60,152 nt of DNA. Source: Ignavibacteriota bacterium (GTDB lineage Bacteria; Bacteroidota; Ignavibacteria; Ignavibacteriales; Melioribacteraceae). A program made the position numbers and the translations under genes. The notes beneath the pieces were generated by a model. The model saw only the letters and a program-made list of their open reading frames with translations, made no database searches and was not told where the DNA came from. The stretch spans positions 1-60,152 of the forward strand of contig JABFGH010000030.1 of assembly GCA_013112585.1 (NCBI GenBank), in the 5' to 3' direction. Below are positions 8,656 to 17,630 of the stretch, in pieces. The stretch's first letter is position 1; every line of letters starts with the position of its first letter.

Positions 8656-10749
8656 ATGAGAACAATTCAATTCTTTTCAAAACTTCTTTTCTTTTTCATA
8701 TTCATCGCAATTTTTAATTCTTGTAAAGACGATATTGTTGACCCACCAATTATAAATAGTAAACCTACAGTAAAAATTCTCTCTCCGTCTCCCGATGAAA
8801 TAATTCTTGAAAGCACCTTAATCGTTATCAGTGCCAAGGATGATAATGAAGTTACATCTGTTGAATTATTCATTGATGGAAAAACGGATAGTTCAAAAAT
8901 ATTTTTTGAAGAACCTTATCAATATTTGTGGAATACTGAAAATTATTCCGACAGCAGTAAACATTCAATATTTGCAGTAGCGTATGATAATGATGGCGAT
9001 TCCACTAAGTCGGAAATAATTAATGTAATGAACTATACTTTTTCACCAAGTAATTTAAATACCGAATTGATTTCCGATACATTAATTACCCTTACCTGGC
9101 ATGATAATTCTAAAGTTGAGACCGGGTATGAAGTTGAACTCTCCGAAGGTAACAATTTTAATCATATTTTAACTGCGCCTGCAAATTCAAATAGTGCAAA
9201 TATCATCAGACCTTTTTATTCTAACAATCCATATATATTCAGAGTAAGAGCCGTTGCTGATTCTGTTAAGAGTAAATTTACCAATACAGACACTGTATAC
9301 TTTGGTTTTGAAGCTCCCGCAGATTTAAACATTTTAAGTTTTACTGATGAACTTCTACAATTGAAATGGGAAGACAAAACAGATTTTGAAAACGGATTTG
9401 AAATTGAGATATCTGAAGATGGTAGTGAGTTTAAGCCTTACCGCACTGCTTCAAATAATATTGTCTCGTTCGCAATCACAGATACATTCAATATCAATGT
9501 TAACTATCAATTTAGAGTAAGAGCCGTAAGTGAATATAACTTTAGTGAATACTCTAATGTAGTTTCAAAATTATTAGCCTTACCTCCTCCGGGCGGATTA
9601 ACAGCAACATCTATTTCTGATAATGAAATTAAATTAGACTGGACGGATAATTCTGATTTTGAAAAAGGCTTTATAGTTGAAAGAAAACTTAACGATGATA
9701 ACTTTTCTCTTATTGATTCTTTGCCGCCAAACACTATATCATGGAATGATACAGCACTGGCTTTATCAAATGACTATACCTATCGGATAAATACTTTTTC
9801 AAAATATAATTATGTAATTAATAACGATTCATTAAAATTAAGTTACGACACCGATACTTCACCCATAAAAATTGTTTCAGATTATACAAATTATTTTCGC
9901 GGGGCTAAGTTTAGTCCGGATGGAAAAATCATTGCCTCGTACAGCAGGTATTTAATTTTGTGGGAATTCTCCTCGATGAGGAAAATTAAAGTTACTGATC
10001 CTCATAATGAATATTTAAATGCTGTTGCATTCAGCCCCGACGGAAATTACTTGGCAACCGCTGCACAAAACGGCGAAATAAAAGTTTGGACTTTCCCTGA
10101 TTTGTTTTTAGTAAATACCTTTACTGAATCAAAACCAATTATTGAAGATATTTGTTTTTCACCTGACGGAAAATATCTTGCGAGCTGTACAATGAATCTG
10201 CCTATCCATTTATGGAATATTGAAAATGGAACAATTGAAAAAACTTACGGAGTTTATAATAATTTTCCCACATCAGTAATTTTCAGTCCTGATGGCAATT
10301 ACATTTTTTCAGGCAACGGGCAGTCTTCCGCAAGAGTTTATAATGCCGAAACCACAGAACTAATTTGGCATTTAACAGGTCATTTCGATTCTGTAACCGG
10401 AATTGATTATGATGAAAAATCAAATTTAATTGCTACCTCAAGTCTCGATGGCTGTGTAATTTTATGGAATATGAATACGGGCAGTTCAGTTAAAATTTTA
10501 GCCGAAAGCAGCGGATACCTAACAGGCGTTGATATAAGTCCCGACGGAAAAACTGTAATTGCCGGCAGCTACGATAGAAATCTTTATCAATGGGAAATAA
10601 GCAGCGGATCACTTTACCGTAGAATGGATTCACATACAAATAATGTTCAAGGCTGTTCATTTAGTAATTCCGGTAAATATATATTAACAGTATGTTCCGA
10701 TCCCAAGTTAAGAGTATTTAACGCAGCCGGTAAATGGATGAAAAATTAA
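8656..10749 (+). CDS. Lipoprotein with Ig/FN3-like domains and WD40-like repeats
   Basis: The 697-residue product begins with a lipoprotein signal (FIFIAIFNSCKDD, lipidated Cys about residue 23). Residues about 35-115 form an Ig-like segment (KPTVKILSPSPDEI). Three FN3-like repeats follow to about 410, each with a WxDNS/WxDKT then FExGFEIE pattern. From about 415 to the end there are seven WD40-like repeats (FSPDGKYLAS, LWNMNTG). It is probably anchored to a membrane and works as a protein-protein docking platform; no enzyme motif is visible. GAGGG (8648-8652) precedes the ATG closely. About 250 AT-rich bases without a visible gene precede it. Confidence 0.85.
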   Translation: MRTIQFFSKLLFFFIFIAIFNSCKDDIVDPPIINSKPTVKILSPSPDEIILESTLIVISAKDDNEVTSVELFIDGKTDSSKIFFEEPYQYLWNTENYSDSSKHSIFAVAYDNDGDSTKSEIINVMNYTFSPSNLNTELISDTLITLTWHDNSKVETGYEVELSEGNNFNHILTAPANSNSANIIRPFYSNNPYIFRVRAVADSVKSKFTNTDTVYFGFEAPADLNILSFTDELLQLKWEDKTDFENGFEIEISEDGSEFKPYRTASNNIVSFAITDTFNINVNYQFRVRAVSEYNFSEYSNVVSKLLALPPPGGLTATSISDNEIKLDWTDNSDFEKGFIVERKLNDDNFSLIDSLPPNTISWNDTALALSNDYTYRINTFSKYNYVINNDSLKLSYDTDTSPIKIVSDYTNYFRGAKFSPDGKIIASYSRYLILWEFSSMRKIKVTDPHNEYLNAVAFSPDGNYLATAAQNGEIKVWTFPDLFLVNTFTESKPIIEDICFSPDGKYLASCTMNLPIHLWNIENGTIEKTYGVYNNFPTSVIFSPDGNYIFSGNGQSSARVYNAETTELIWHLTGHFDSVTGIDYDEKSNLIATSSLDGCVILWNMNTGSSVKILAESSGYLTGVDISPDGKTVIAGSYDRNLYQWEISSGSLYRRMDSHTNNVQGCSFSNSGKYILTVCSDPKLRVFNAAGKWMKN

Positions 10750-10750
10750 T

Positions 10751-10780
10751 AAAAAAAAAGCTGCCCAAATCTGAGCAGCT
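10751..10780 (-). terminator. Rho-independent terminator of the DHOD-like gene
   Basis: Arms AGCTGC (10759-10764) and GCAGCT (10775-10780) pair around a 10-base loop. On the minus strand the stem is followed by an uninterrupted run of Ts (the A-run 10751-10759). It sits 28 bases beyond the minus-strand stop at 10808, so it serves that gene. The convergent plus-strand gene stops at 10749. Confidence 0.85.
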
Positions 10781-10807
10781 ATTCAACTAACTAATTTATT
10801 TACAGGG

Positions 10808-11806
10808 TTAAATGCGAACTTTATATGAGCCTAAAGTTTTCATATAATTAGCTCTTTCAAATGCCGCTGGTTCCCCTACTGATTTCTGACTCATGCTGCC
10901 TTTCATTTGATTAACTGATTCATATTCGTTCTCTTCCATCCAGTTAGTCATACCGGTTAACATTTCAGTAATCCTTCCAACACCATTTGTCAATAGACCT
11001 GAGCAAACCTGCGCAATATCGCCGCCTGCCATCATTATTTTTATTACATCTTCAAAATTATAAACACCGCTGGTTGCTGCCATGCTTGCATTAATATGGC
11101 TGTATAAAATTGCAATCCATCTTAGCGGAAGTCTCATTTCCCAATTAGTACTCAATTCCAAATTAGGCACTACTTCTAATTTTTCTAAATCAAAATCGGG
11201 CTGATAAAACCTGTTGAACATTACCAATGCGTCAGCGCCGTCATGGTCTAATCTGCGGGCAAGATTTGAGAATGATGTAAAGAAAGGACTTAGTTTAACT
11301 GCAACAGGAATCTTTACATTTTCTTTAACCGCTTTTAATGTATCGGAATACATTGTTTCAACTTCGGAACCGGTTAAATTTGGATTAGTAGGAATGTAAT
11401 AAACATTCAATTCAAGTCCGTCAGCACCGGCTTGCTCAATGTTCTGAGCAAATTTTACCCAGCCGCCATTGCTTACACCGTTTAAGCTTCCGATTATTGG
11501 TATGTCGCATGATTTTTTAAGATTGGCAATATGATCTAAATATTCAACCGGACCCATTTTAAAATCTTCAGGTTCGGGAAAATATGATGTAGCTTCAGCA
11601 TAACTTTCTGTTCCGTATGAGAGGTAATGATCCAACTCACCGGATTCATGTGTGATCTGTTCTTCAAATAATGAATAAACCACAACCGCCGAGGCACCTG
11701 CATCTTCCAGCGCCTTAACTGAATCAACACTTTCTGAAAGCGGAGAAGCTGATGGTACTATAGGATTCTTGAGAGACAATCCCATATATTTTGTTGTTAA
11801 ATCCAT
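10808..11806 (-). CDS. Dihydroorotate dehydrogenase-like flavoprotein
   Basis: The 332-residue product has the DHOD-type TIM-barrel pattern from the start: [19 protein letters not shown], then a Lys in VAVKLSPFF (about residue 170) and phosphate-binding glycines late in the barrel. It belongs to the family usually named dihydroorotate dehydrogenase-like protein, which lies near pyruvate:ferredoxin oxidoreductase genes in many anaerobes. It should bind FMN and carry out a redox reaction, but orotate synthesis is not demonstrated for this branch. GGAG lies nine bases before the ATG. It is about 140 bases downstream of nifJ on the same strand, with a hairpin between them, so co-transcription may be partial. 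Confidence 0.85.
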   Translation of the reverse strand: MDLTTKYMGLSLKNPIVPSASPLSESVDSVKALEDAGASAVVVYSLFEEQITHESGELDHYLSYGTESYAEATSYFPEPEDFKMGPVEYLDHIANLKKSCDIPIIGSLNGVSNGGWVKFAQNIEQAGADGLELNVYYIPTNPNLTGSEVETMYSDTLKAVKENVKIPVAVKLSPFFTSFSNLARRLDHDGADALVMFNRFYQPDFDLEKLEVVPNLELSTNWEMRLPLRWIAILYSHINASMAATSGVYNFEDVIKIMMAGGDIAQVCSGLLTNGVGRITEMLTGMTNWMEENEYESVNQMKGSMSQKSVGEPAAFERANYMKTLGSYKVRI

Positions 11807-11876
11807 TTGAACTCCAAATTTTATTTCATTTTCAATTTTTAATTTTATTGTAAGAAATTTTTACTGAAAAATATTA

Positions 11877-11908
11877 TTCCGAGTCCCGTATTTAACGAGA
11901 CCCCGGAA
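11877..11908 (-). terminator. Probable terminator after nifJ
   Basis: An imperfect hairpin spans 11877-11908: outer arms TTCCG and CGGAA pair exactly, and the inner arms pair through GT wobbles and one bulge. A T-rich tail (AATAATATTTTT) follows on the minus strand. It lies about 37 bases beyond the nifJ stop and before the DHOD-like gene, and may attenuate transcription between the two. Confidence 0.6.
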
Positions 11909-11944
11909 TAAGAAATATCAGAATTGAATTTCTAAATTGTTCAT

Positions 11945-14900
11945 TTATTCTTCTTCATCGTTAGTCGGCTTGCTGTAACTCATGCCAGCCATCTGCTCGT
12001 AAAAACTCCATTTTTTAAGCACTTCTTCTTGAGCAAAATCGAGTAATTCTTTTGCTCTTTCAGGATGTGATTTGGTAAGCATTTTATAACGTGTTTCAGT
12101 ATAAATATAATCTTCAAGTTTAATCTTCGGAGCCTTGGAATCTAACTTCAGCGGATTTTTACCTTCTTTAAGATTATCAGGATTATATCTAAATAATGGC
12201 CAGTGACCGCTATCAACAGCTAATTGCTGACTTTCTAATCCCTTGGCCATGTTAATACCATGAGCGATACAGTGACTATAAGCAATTATTAATGAAGGAC
12301 CATCGTAAGCTTCCGCCTCCATAATTGCTCTAACTGTTTGAAGATCATTTGCGCCCATTGCAATTTTAGCAACGTAAACATTGCCGTAGTTCATCGCCAT
12401 CATCGCCAAATCTTTTTTAGCGGTTGGTTTACCTGCGGCTGCAAATTTTGCCACTGCACCAATGCCGGTTGCTTTTGACATCTGACCGCCGGTGTTAGAA
12501 TAGACTTCAGTATCGAGCACAAGCACGTTTACGTTTTTACCTGAAGCGAGAACATGATCTAAACCGCCGTAGCCTATGTCATACGCCCAGCCGTCGCCGC
12601 CCATAATCCAAACTGATTTTTTAACCAGGTAGTCGGCTACTGCTAATAAGTTTTTAGCATCATCAGTATTTATTGCTTCAAGTTTTTCTTTTAATTCAGT
12701 AACTCTTTCTCTCTGCTCAATTATCTGTGCTTCATCTTCTTGTTCAGCATTAATTATTGAGTTTGCTAAATCAGTACCAACTTGATCAGATAGTTCGGTA
12801 AGTAATTCTAAAGCAAAGCTGTTATGTTTTTCAATTGCCAGCTTCATTCCATAACCAAATTCTGCGTTATCCTCGAATAATGAATTTGACCATGCCGGAC
12901 CGCGACCATCTTTGTTTTTAGCCCATGGGGTTGTTGGCAGGTTTGCACCATAAATCGATGAACAGCCTGTTGCGTTTGCAACAACAGTTCTATCACCAAA
13001 CAACTGAGAAACTAATTTTACATAAGGTGTTTCACCGCAGCCTGAACAAGCACCGGAGTATTCAAATAACGGCTGTAGGAACTGACTTCCTTTTACCGAG
13101 CTAAGATTTAATGCAGTCCTGTCATACTCAGGTAAGTTGAGGAAGAAGTCATAATTTTCTCTTTCTTTTTCTCTTAATGGAATTTGATCTGCCATGTTAA
13201 GAGCTTTGAAACGAGTTTCTGTTTTACTTTTTGCCGGACAAACTTCAACGCAAAGTTCACAGCCGGTACAGTCTTCAACTGCTACCTGAATTGTATATGC
13301 TGTGCCGTCAAATTCTTTACCTTTAGTCTTCATCCATTTGAATGTTTCAGGAGCATCTTTAACTAATTCTTCATCGTAAGCTTTAATTCTAATTGTTGCA
13401 TGCGGACAAACAAGTGCACACTTTCCGCATTGGATACATATATCAGGTTCCCAAACAGGAACTTGGAGAGCAATATTTCTTTTTTCCCACTGTGTTGTTG
13501 AAGTTGGGAATGTACCATCGACAGGCATTTCGCTGACTTTTACATCATCACCTTTGCCCTGCATCATTTTACCTAATACATTTTTCACATAATCAGGTGC
13601 CTTATCCGATACAATCGGAGGCATTTCAAATGTGCTGGTAACTTTTTCCGGCACTTCAATTTGATGTAGGTTTGCTAATGAATGATCAACAGCTTCGTAA
13701 TTTTTCTGAACGATTATTTCACCTTTGCTGCCGTATGTTTTCTTGATAGCATTTTTAATCTGTGCAATGGCTTCATCTTTTGGAAGTACGCCGGAAATTG
13801 CAAAGAAGCATGTCTGCATAATTGTATTTATTCTTGCACCCATGCCTGCAGCCTTGGCTACATTGTAAGCATCAATTACATAAAAATTTAACTTCTTATT
13901 GATGATTTCTTCCTGCATCTTTTTAGGAATATGCTGCCAAGTTTCTTCTTTTGAATAAGGGCTATTCAACAGAAAAGTACCGCCGTCAACAAGTTTTTCC
14001 AGAACATCAAATTTTTCTATAAGGTTAAATTGATGACAACCAACAAAAGAAGTACTCTGGATAAGGTAAGTTGAATGAATCGGTTTCTTCCCGAATCTTA
14101 AATGAGATACGGTTGTTGAACCCGATTTCTTTGAGTCATAAACAAAATAACCTTGAGCAAAGTTATCAGTTTCTTCACCAATAATTTTAATTGAGTTTTT
14201 ATTAGCGCCAACAGTACCATCGGCACCTAATCCGTAAAACATTGCTCTTACTACATCATCACCTTCAATAATAAAATCAGGATCAAATTCTAAACTTGTA
14301 AAAGTAACATCATCGTTAATACCAACGGTGAAATGATTTTTAGGATTATCTTTTTTCATTTCATCATAAACAGCTTTAACCATTGCCGGTGTAAATTCTT
14401 TAGATGATAAACCATAACGACCGCCCGTAATTTTAGGCATTTGTTCAAATGGTTTTTCGTCTGATGCCATTGCTTCTGCAATTGCTGTAACAACATCTAA
14501 GTACAAAGGTTCGCCAATTGCACCCGGTTCTTTTGTTCTATCGAGAACTGAAATTTTTTGAACTGTTTTTGGTATTACATTTAATAAATGTTTAGCCGAA
14601 AATGGTCTGTATAATCTTACGTTAATCAAACCAACTTTTTCTTCCATTCTTTCCGTCATATAATTAACAGTTTCAAGAGCAGCTTCTGCACCGGAACCCA
14701 TCATTACAATAACTCTTGTTGCATCGGGGGCGCCGTAATAATCAAACAACTTGTATTGTCGTCCGGTCAATTCGGCAAATTCATCCATTGCTTTCTGAAC
14801 TGTTTCAGGAGCTTCATTATAAAATTTATTAACAGTTTCTCTACCCTGGAAGTAAACATCAGGATTTTGAGCTGTACCGCGCAATACAGGGTTATCGGGT

Positions 14901-15526
14901 GTAAGCGCTCTTTTTCTGTGTTCGTAAACAGCTTCGGTTGGAATAAAGTTTTTTAAGTCTTCAACAGTTAACTGTTCAATTTTGTTAACTTCGTGCGATG
15001 ACCTAAAACCATCGAAGAAATGAAGGAAGGGTACTCTTGTTTCTAAAGTTGCTCTGTGCGCAATTGCAGATAAATCCATAATTTCTTGAATTGAACTAGA
15101 TGCTAACATAGCAAAACCGGTTTGGCGTGTTGCCATTACGTCACTATGATCGCCAAAGATTGATAATGCTTGAGCTGCAATAGAACGAGCTGATACATGA
15201 AAAACAGCCGGAGTTAATTCGCCTGCAATTTTGTACATGTTAGGAATCATAAGCAGCAAACCTTGCGATGCAGTAAAAGTAGTTGTTAATGCACCGGATT
15301 GTAATGCTCCATGAACCGCGCCTGCAGCACCGCCCTCACTTTGAAGTGCGGAAACACTTGGTACAGTTCCCCAAATATTTTTCATTCCCCTTGCCGCCCA
15401 TTCATCCGACATTTCTCCCATTCCGGAGGATGGAGTTATCGGGTAAATCGCAATAACTTCACTCGCATGGTAGCCTACATATGCGGCGGCTTCGTTTCCA
15501 TCGATTGTTATTTGTTTTCTTTCCAT
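11945..15526 (-). CDS. nifJ: Pyruvate:ferredoxin (flavodoxin) oxidoreductase, single-chain
   Basis: The 1193-residue product matches the full-length homodimeric PFOR in size and order. The N-terminal pyruvate-binding domain begins with GNEAAAYVGYHASEVIAIYPITPSS. Two [4Fe-4S] ferredoxin motifs lie at about residues 695 and 755 (CIQCGKCALVCP and CTGCELCVEVCP). CSGCGETPY at about 823, GCSSIYG at about 857 and a late Cys in YSHCIAHG at about 1082 can ligate the third cluster. A thiamine-diphosphate motif (GDGWAYDIGYGG) lies at about 972. The enzyme converts pyruvate and CoA to acetyl-CoA, CO2 and reduced ferredoxin in the cytoplasm, implying an anaerobic or facultative lifestyle. GGGG lies before the ATG. 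Confidence 0.97.
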   Translation of the reverse strand: MERKQITIDGNEAAAYVGYHASEVIAIYPITPSSGMGEMSDEWAARGMKNIWGTVPSVSALQSEGGAAGAVHGALQSGALTTTFTASQGLLLMIPNMYKIAGELTPAVFHVSARSIAAQALSIFGDHSDVMATRQTGFAMLASSSIQEIMDLSAIAHRATLETRVPFLHFFDGFRSSHEVNKIEQLTVEDLKNFIPTEAVYEHRKRALTPDNPVLRGTAQNPDVYFQGRETVNKFYNEAPETVQKAMDEFAELTGRQYKLFDYYGAPDATRVIVMMGSGAEAALETVNYMTERMEEKVGLINVRLYRPFSAKHLLNVIPKTVQKISVLDRTKEPGAIGEPLYLDVVTAIAEAMASDEKPFEQMPKITGGRYGLSSKEFTPAMVKAVYDEMKKDNPKNHFTVGINDDVTFTSLEFDPDFIIEGDDVVRAMFYGLGADGTVGANKNSIKIIGEETDNFAQGYFVYDSKKSGSTTVSHLRFGKKPIHSTYLIQSTSFVGCHQFNLIEKFDVLEKLVDGGTFLLNSPYSKEETWQHIPKKMQEEIINKKLNFYVIDAYNVAKAAGMGARINTIMQTCFFAISGVLPKDEAIAQIKNAIKKTYGSKGEIIVQKNYEAVDHSLANLHQIEVPEKVTSTFEMPPIVSDKAPDYVKNVLGKMMQGKGDDVKVSEMPVDGTFPTSTTQWEKRNIALQVPVWEPDICIQCGKCALVCPHATIRIKAYDEELVKDAPETFKWMKTKGKEFDGTAYTIQVAVEDCTGCELCVEVCPAKSKTETRFKALNMADQIPLREKERENYDFFLNLPEYDRTALNLSSVKGSQFLQPLFEYSGACSGCGETPYVKLVSQLFGDRTVVANATGCSSIYGANLPTTPWAKNKDGRGPAWSNSLFEDNAEFGYGMKLAIEKHNSFALELLTELSDQVGTDLANSIINAEQEDEAQIIEQRERVTELKEKLEAINTDDAKNLLAVADYLVKKSVWIMGGDGWAYDIGYGGLDHVLASGKNVNVLVLDTEVYSNTGGQMSKATGIGAVAKFAAAGKPTAKKDLAMMAMNYGNVYVAKIAMGANDLQTVRAIMEAEAYDGPSLIIAYSHCIAHGINMAKGLESQQLAVDSGHWPLFRYNPDNLKEGKNPLKLDSKAPKIKLEDYIYTETRYKMLTKSHPERAKELLDFAQEEVLKKWSFYEQMAGMSYSKPTNDEEE

Positions 15527-15775
15527 TAATGTTACCCCAAATTATTTATTAATTAAAAATGCTTTTTTTTGATTCTCGATTGCAAATTCCTTGCCATTTT
15601 ATCGGATTAAAATATCTCTTTTACTTTATTGTATTTTGACTTAAAAATGCAGTCGGTTAAATAAGACACCTAATCTATTTTAGAAAACTCGTTCTTAAAA
15701 TCTTATTATTAAGAATTCCATTGCTAATTTCTAAGAAACCAAAATAGGAATTTATCGAATAAAAATAAAGATGTT

Positions 15776-15890
15776 AGCATCGGAAAGTAATGCTTTACTT
15801 TGAGATTTCTCTTATTTCAATTCAATAGAGCAGTATCACTAAAATAAATTCATTCATTCTTCTTTTTAATCTTCCGATGCTTGCTTTTTT
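15776..15890. other. Intergenic element with long-range inverted repeat and inner hairpin
   Basis: This lies in the 15527-15964 gap between nifJ and the polymerase fragment. Perfect 10-base arms AGCATCGGAA (15776-15785) and TTCCGATGCT (15872-15881) enclose 86 bases. Just inside the left arm AAAGTAA and TTACTTT form a second hairpin. The right arm is followed on the plus strand by TGCTTTTTT. A small plus-strand RNA ending in a U-run is one reading; a leader structure for nifJ on the minus strand is another. No known RNA family was recognised. The rest of the gap is AT-rich with no visible gene. Confidence 0.3.
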
Positions 15891-15908
15891 AAAGTGTATA
15901 TATTATAT

Positions 15909-15932
15909 AGTGTTCAAGTGTTCAAGTGTTCA
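15909..15932. repeat. Three tandem copies of AGTGTTCA
   Basis: Three perfect head-to-tail 8-base units run from 15909 to 15932, 33 bases before the ATG of the C-terminal polymerase fragment. They could be regulator-binding iterons or slippage products. No -10 or -35 element is clear around them. Confidence 0.6.
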
Positions 15933-15964
15933 CTAATTTTTAACAATTGTTTTTGTCAAAAAAA

Positions 15965-17620
15965 ATGTATCAGTCGGAATTTATTGACTTAAAAAATTAT
16001 AATCTGCCGGGGAACAGCACTTTAAGAACTGCTGTTATCCGTCCCCCATTGCCTAAACCGGGATTTGATATTTATGATTATCAAATGCTCTTTAATAATG
16101 AAGAGACAAAAAAGCTTATAAGGGAAGGAAGAACAATCGGCTGCTTTTACATCGAGTCGCCGGGCATGCGCTCTTTATTGCAAAGGTTAAACTGCGATAC
16201 TTTTGAAATGCTTACCGCCGCAAGTTCTGTAATTCGCCCGGGAGTTGCAGAAAGCGGAATGATGCAGGAATTTATTGCACGGCATAAAAACCCGAACCGC
16301 CGTAAATACCTTGTTCCCGAAATGGAAAAATACCTTGGTGAAACTTACGGCGTAATGATCTATCAGGAAGATGTGATAAAAGTAGCTCATCATATTGTGG
16401 GGCTTAGTTTGGAAGAGGCTGATTACCTGCGCCGTGCTATGAGCGGTAAAATGCGTTCGCAGGAAGCAATGAAAAAGTTGCTGGATAGATTTTTTGATTC
16501 ATGCAAAAGTAAAAGCCTTCCTCCTAAAATTGCTAAAAAACTATGGGAACAGATTTCATCTTTTGCCGGTTATGCATTCTGCAAAGCACATAGCGCATCA
16601 TTTGCTCTCCTCTCCTTTCAGGTAGCATACTTAAAAGCACACTACCCTGCCGAGTTTATGGCTAATGTGCTAAACAACGGCGGCGGGTTTTATTCATCTG
16701 CCGTTTATATAAATGAATGCAAAAGAATTGGAATTAAAATTTTATTGCCTTCAGTAAATGAAAGTAACTGCAGATACAAAGGTAAAGGGCAAATAATAAG
16801 AATGGGACTTAATGCCATAAGAGAAATTGAGAAAAAAACTTTAATGAAAATTGCAGAGGAAAGAGATAAGAACGGAAGGTATAAATCATTGGCGGATTTT
16901 ATTACACGTACAAAAACTACGCACGAAAAAACTAAAATTTTAATAAAGTGCGGAGCAATGGATTGTTTGAAAAAAACACGACCCACACTAATGCGGCTGA
17001 CAGATATTTATTATCATTGTAAAAACATGCTCGATTATAATTCCCTAAATCTTTTTAATCAGGATACCTCGTTATTAGAAAAAAGTGTGGAAACTATTAG
17101 TCAATATACCGCTAGCGAAGTTGGGATCTACGAGCAGGAGCATTTGGGCTTTACTGTTACACATCACCCGCTTGAGTTTATTAAAGAAATTTTTGATTAC
17201 CCCGGTATAATAAAAGCGGAAGATTTAGCGAAGAATAGAAACAGAAGAATAAAAATGGTCGGCTGGTTTATGACTTCAAAAAGAATTAAAACGAGGAAAG
17301 GCGATATAATGAAATTTCTTTCGCTGGAAGATTTGAGCGGAACTTTTGAGGCTGTGCTGTTTCCGAAAACTTATAGCAAGTATGCCGAATTAACTATGTC
17401 TTTAGGACCTTATCTAATTGAAGGCAAAGCCGATATTGAAAACGGTAATAATATAATAGTAGAAAAATTAGAAGTGCTTTCCTACAAACACGCACTGCAG
17501 TTTGCACAAAAGGATAGTTCGCAGAATAAATATTTTGGAGATGTAGAAAAAGTAACTGAAGAAGAATTTGCTATTGCACAATCATTAGATAAGGAGAAGC
17601 TAAGGAAGGCTTACGTATAG
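15965..17620 (+). CDS. C-terminal half of a DnaE-type polymerase (fingers to OB fold), split gene
   Basis: The product is about 551 residues from the ATG at 15965; an in-frame TTG at 15947 is possible, and neither has a clear ribosome site. DnaE similarity begins near residue 35 (YDYQMLFNNEETKKLI). It includes the fingers segment GCFYIESPGMRSLLQRL, then VMIYQEDVIKVAHHIVGLS and FAGYAFCKAHSASFALLSFQ, which are hallmark alpha-subunit blocks. An OB fold follows at about residues 420-505. The PHP and palm domains with the catalytic aspartates are absent here; they are on the opposite strand in the adjacent gene. The tail is short and lacks the tau-binding region of replicative DnaE. The first 30 or so residues are not recognised as DnaE. 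No internal stop is present. Confidence 0.85.
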   Translation: MYQSEFIDLKNYNLPGNSTLRTAVIRPPLPKPGFDIYDYQMLFNNEETKKLIREGRTIGCFYIESPGMRSLLQRLNCDTFEMLTAASSVIRPGVAESGMMQEFIARHKNPNRRKYLVPEMEKYLGETYGVMIYQEDVIKVAHHIVGLSLEEADYLRRAMSGKMRSQEAMKKLLDRFFDSCKSKSLPPKIAKKLWEQISSFAGYAFCKAHSASFALLSFQVAYLKAHYPAEFMANVLNNGGGFYSSAVYINECKRIGIKILLPSVNESNCRYKGKGQIIRMGLNAIREIEKKTLMKIAEERDKNGRYKSLADFITRTKTTHEKTKILIKCGAMDCLKKTRPTLMRLTDIYYHCKNMLDYNSLNLFNQDTSLLEKSVETISQYTASEVGIYEQEHLGFTVTHHPLEFIKEIFDYPGIIKAEDLAKNRNRRIKMVGWFMTSKRIKTRKGDIMKFLSLEDLSGTFEAVLFPKTYSKYAELTMSLGPYLIEGKADIENGNNIIVEKLEVLSYKHALQFAQKDSSQNKYFGDVEKVTEEEFAIAQSLDKEKLRKAYV

Positions 17621-17630
17621 AATCTGATAA

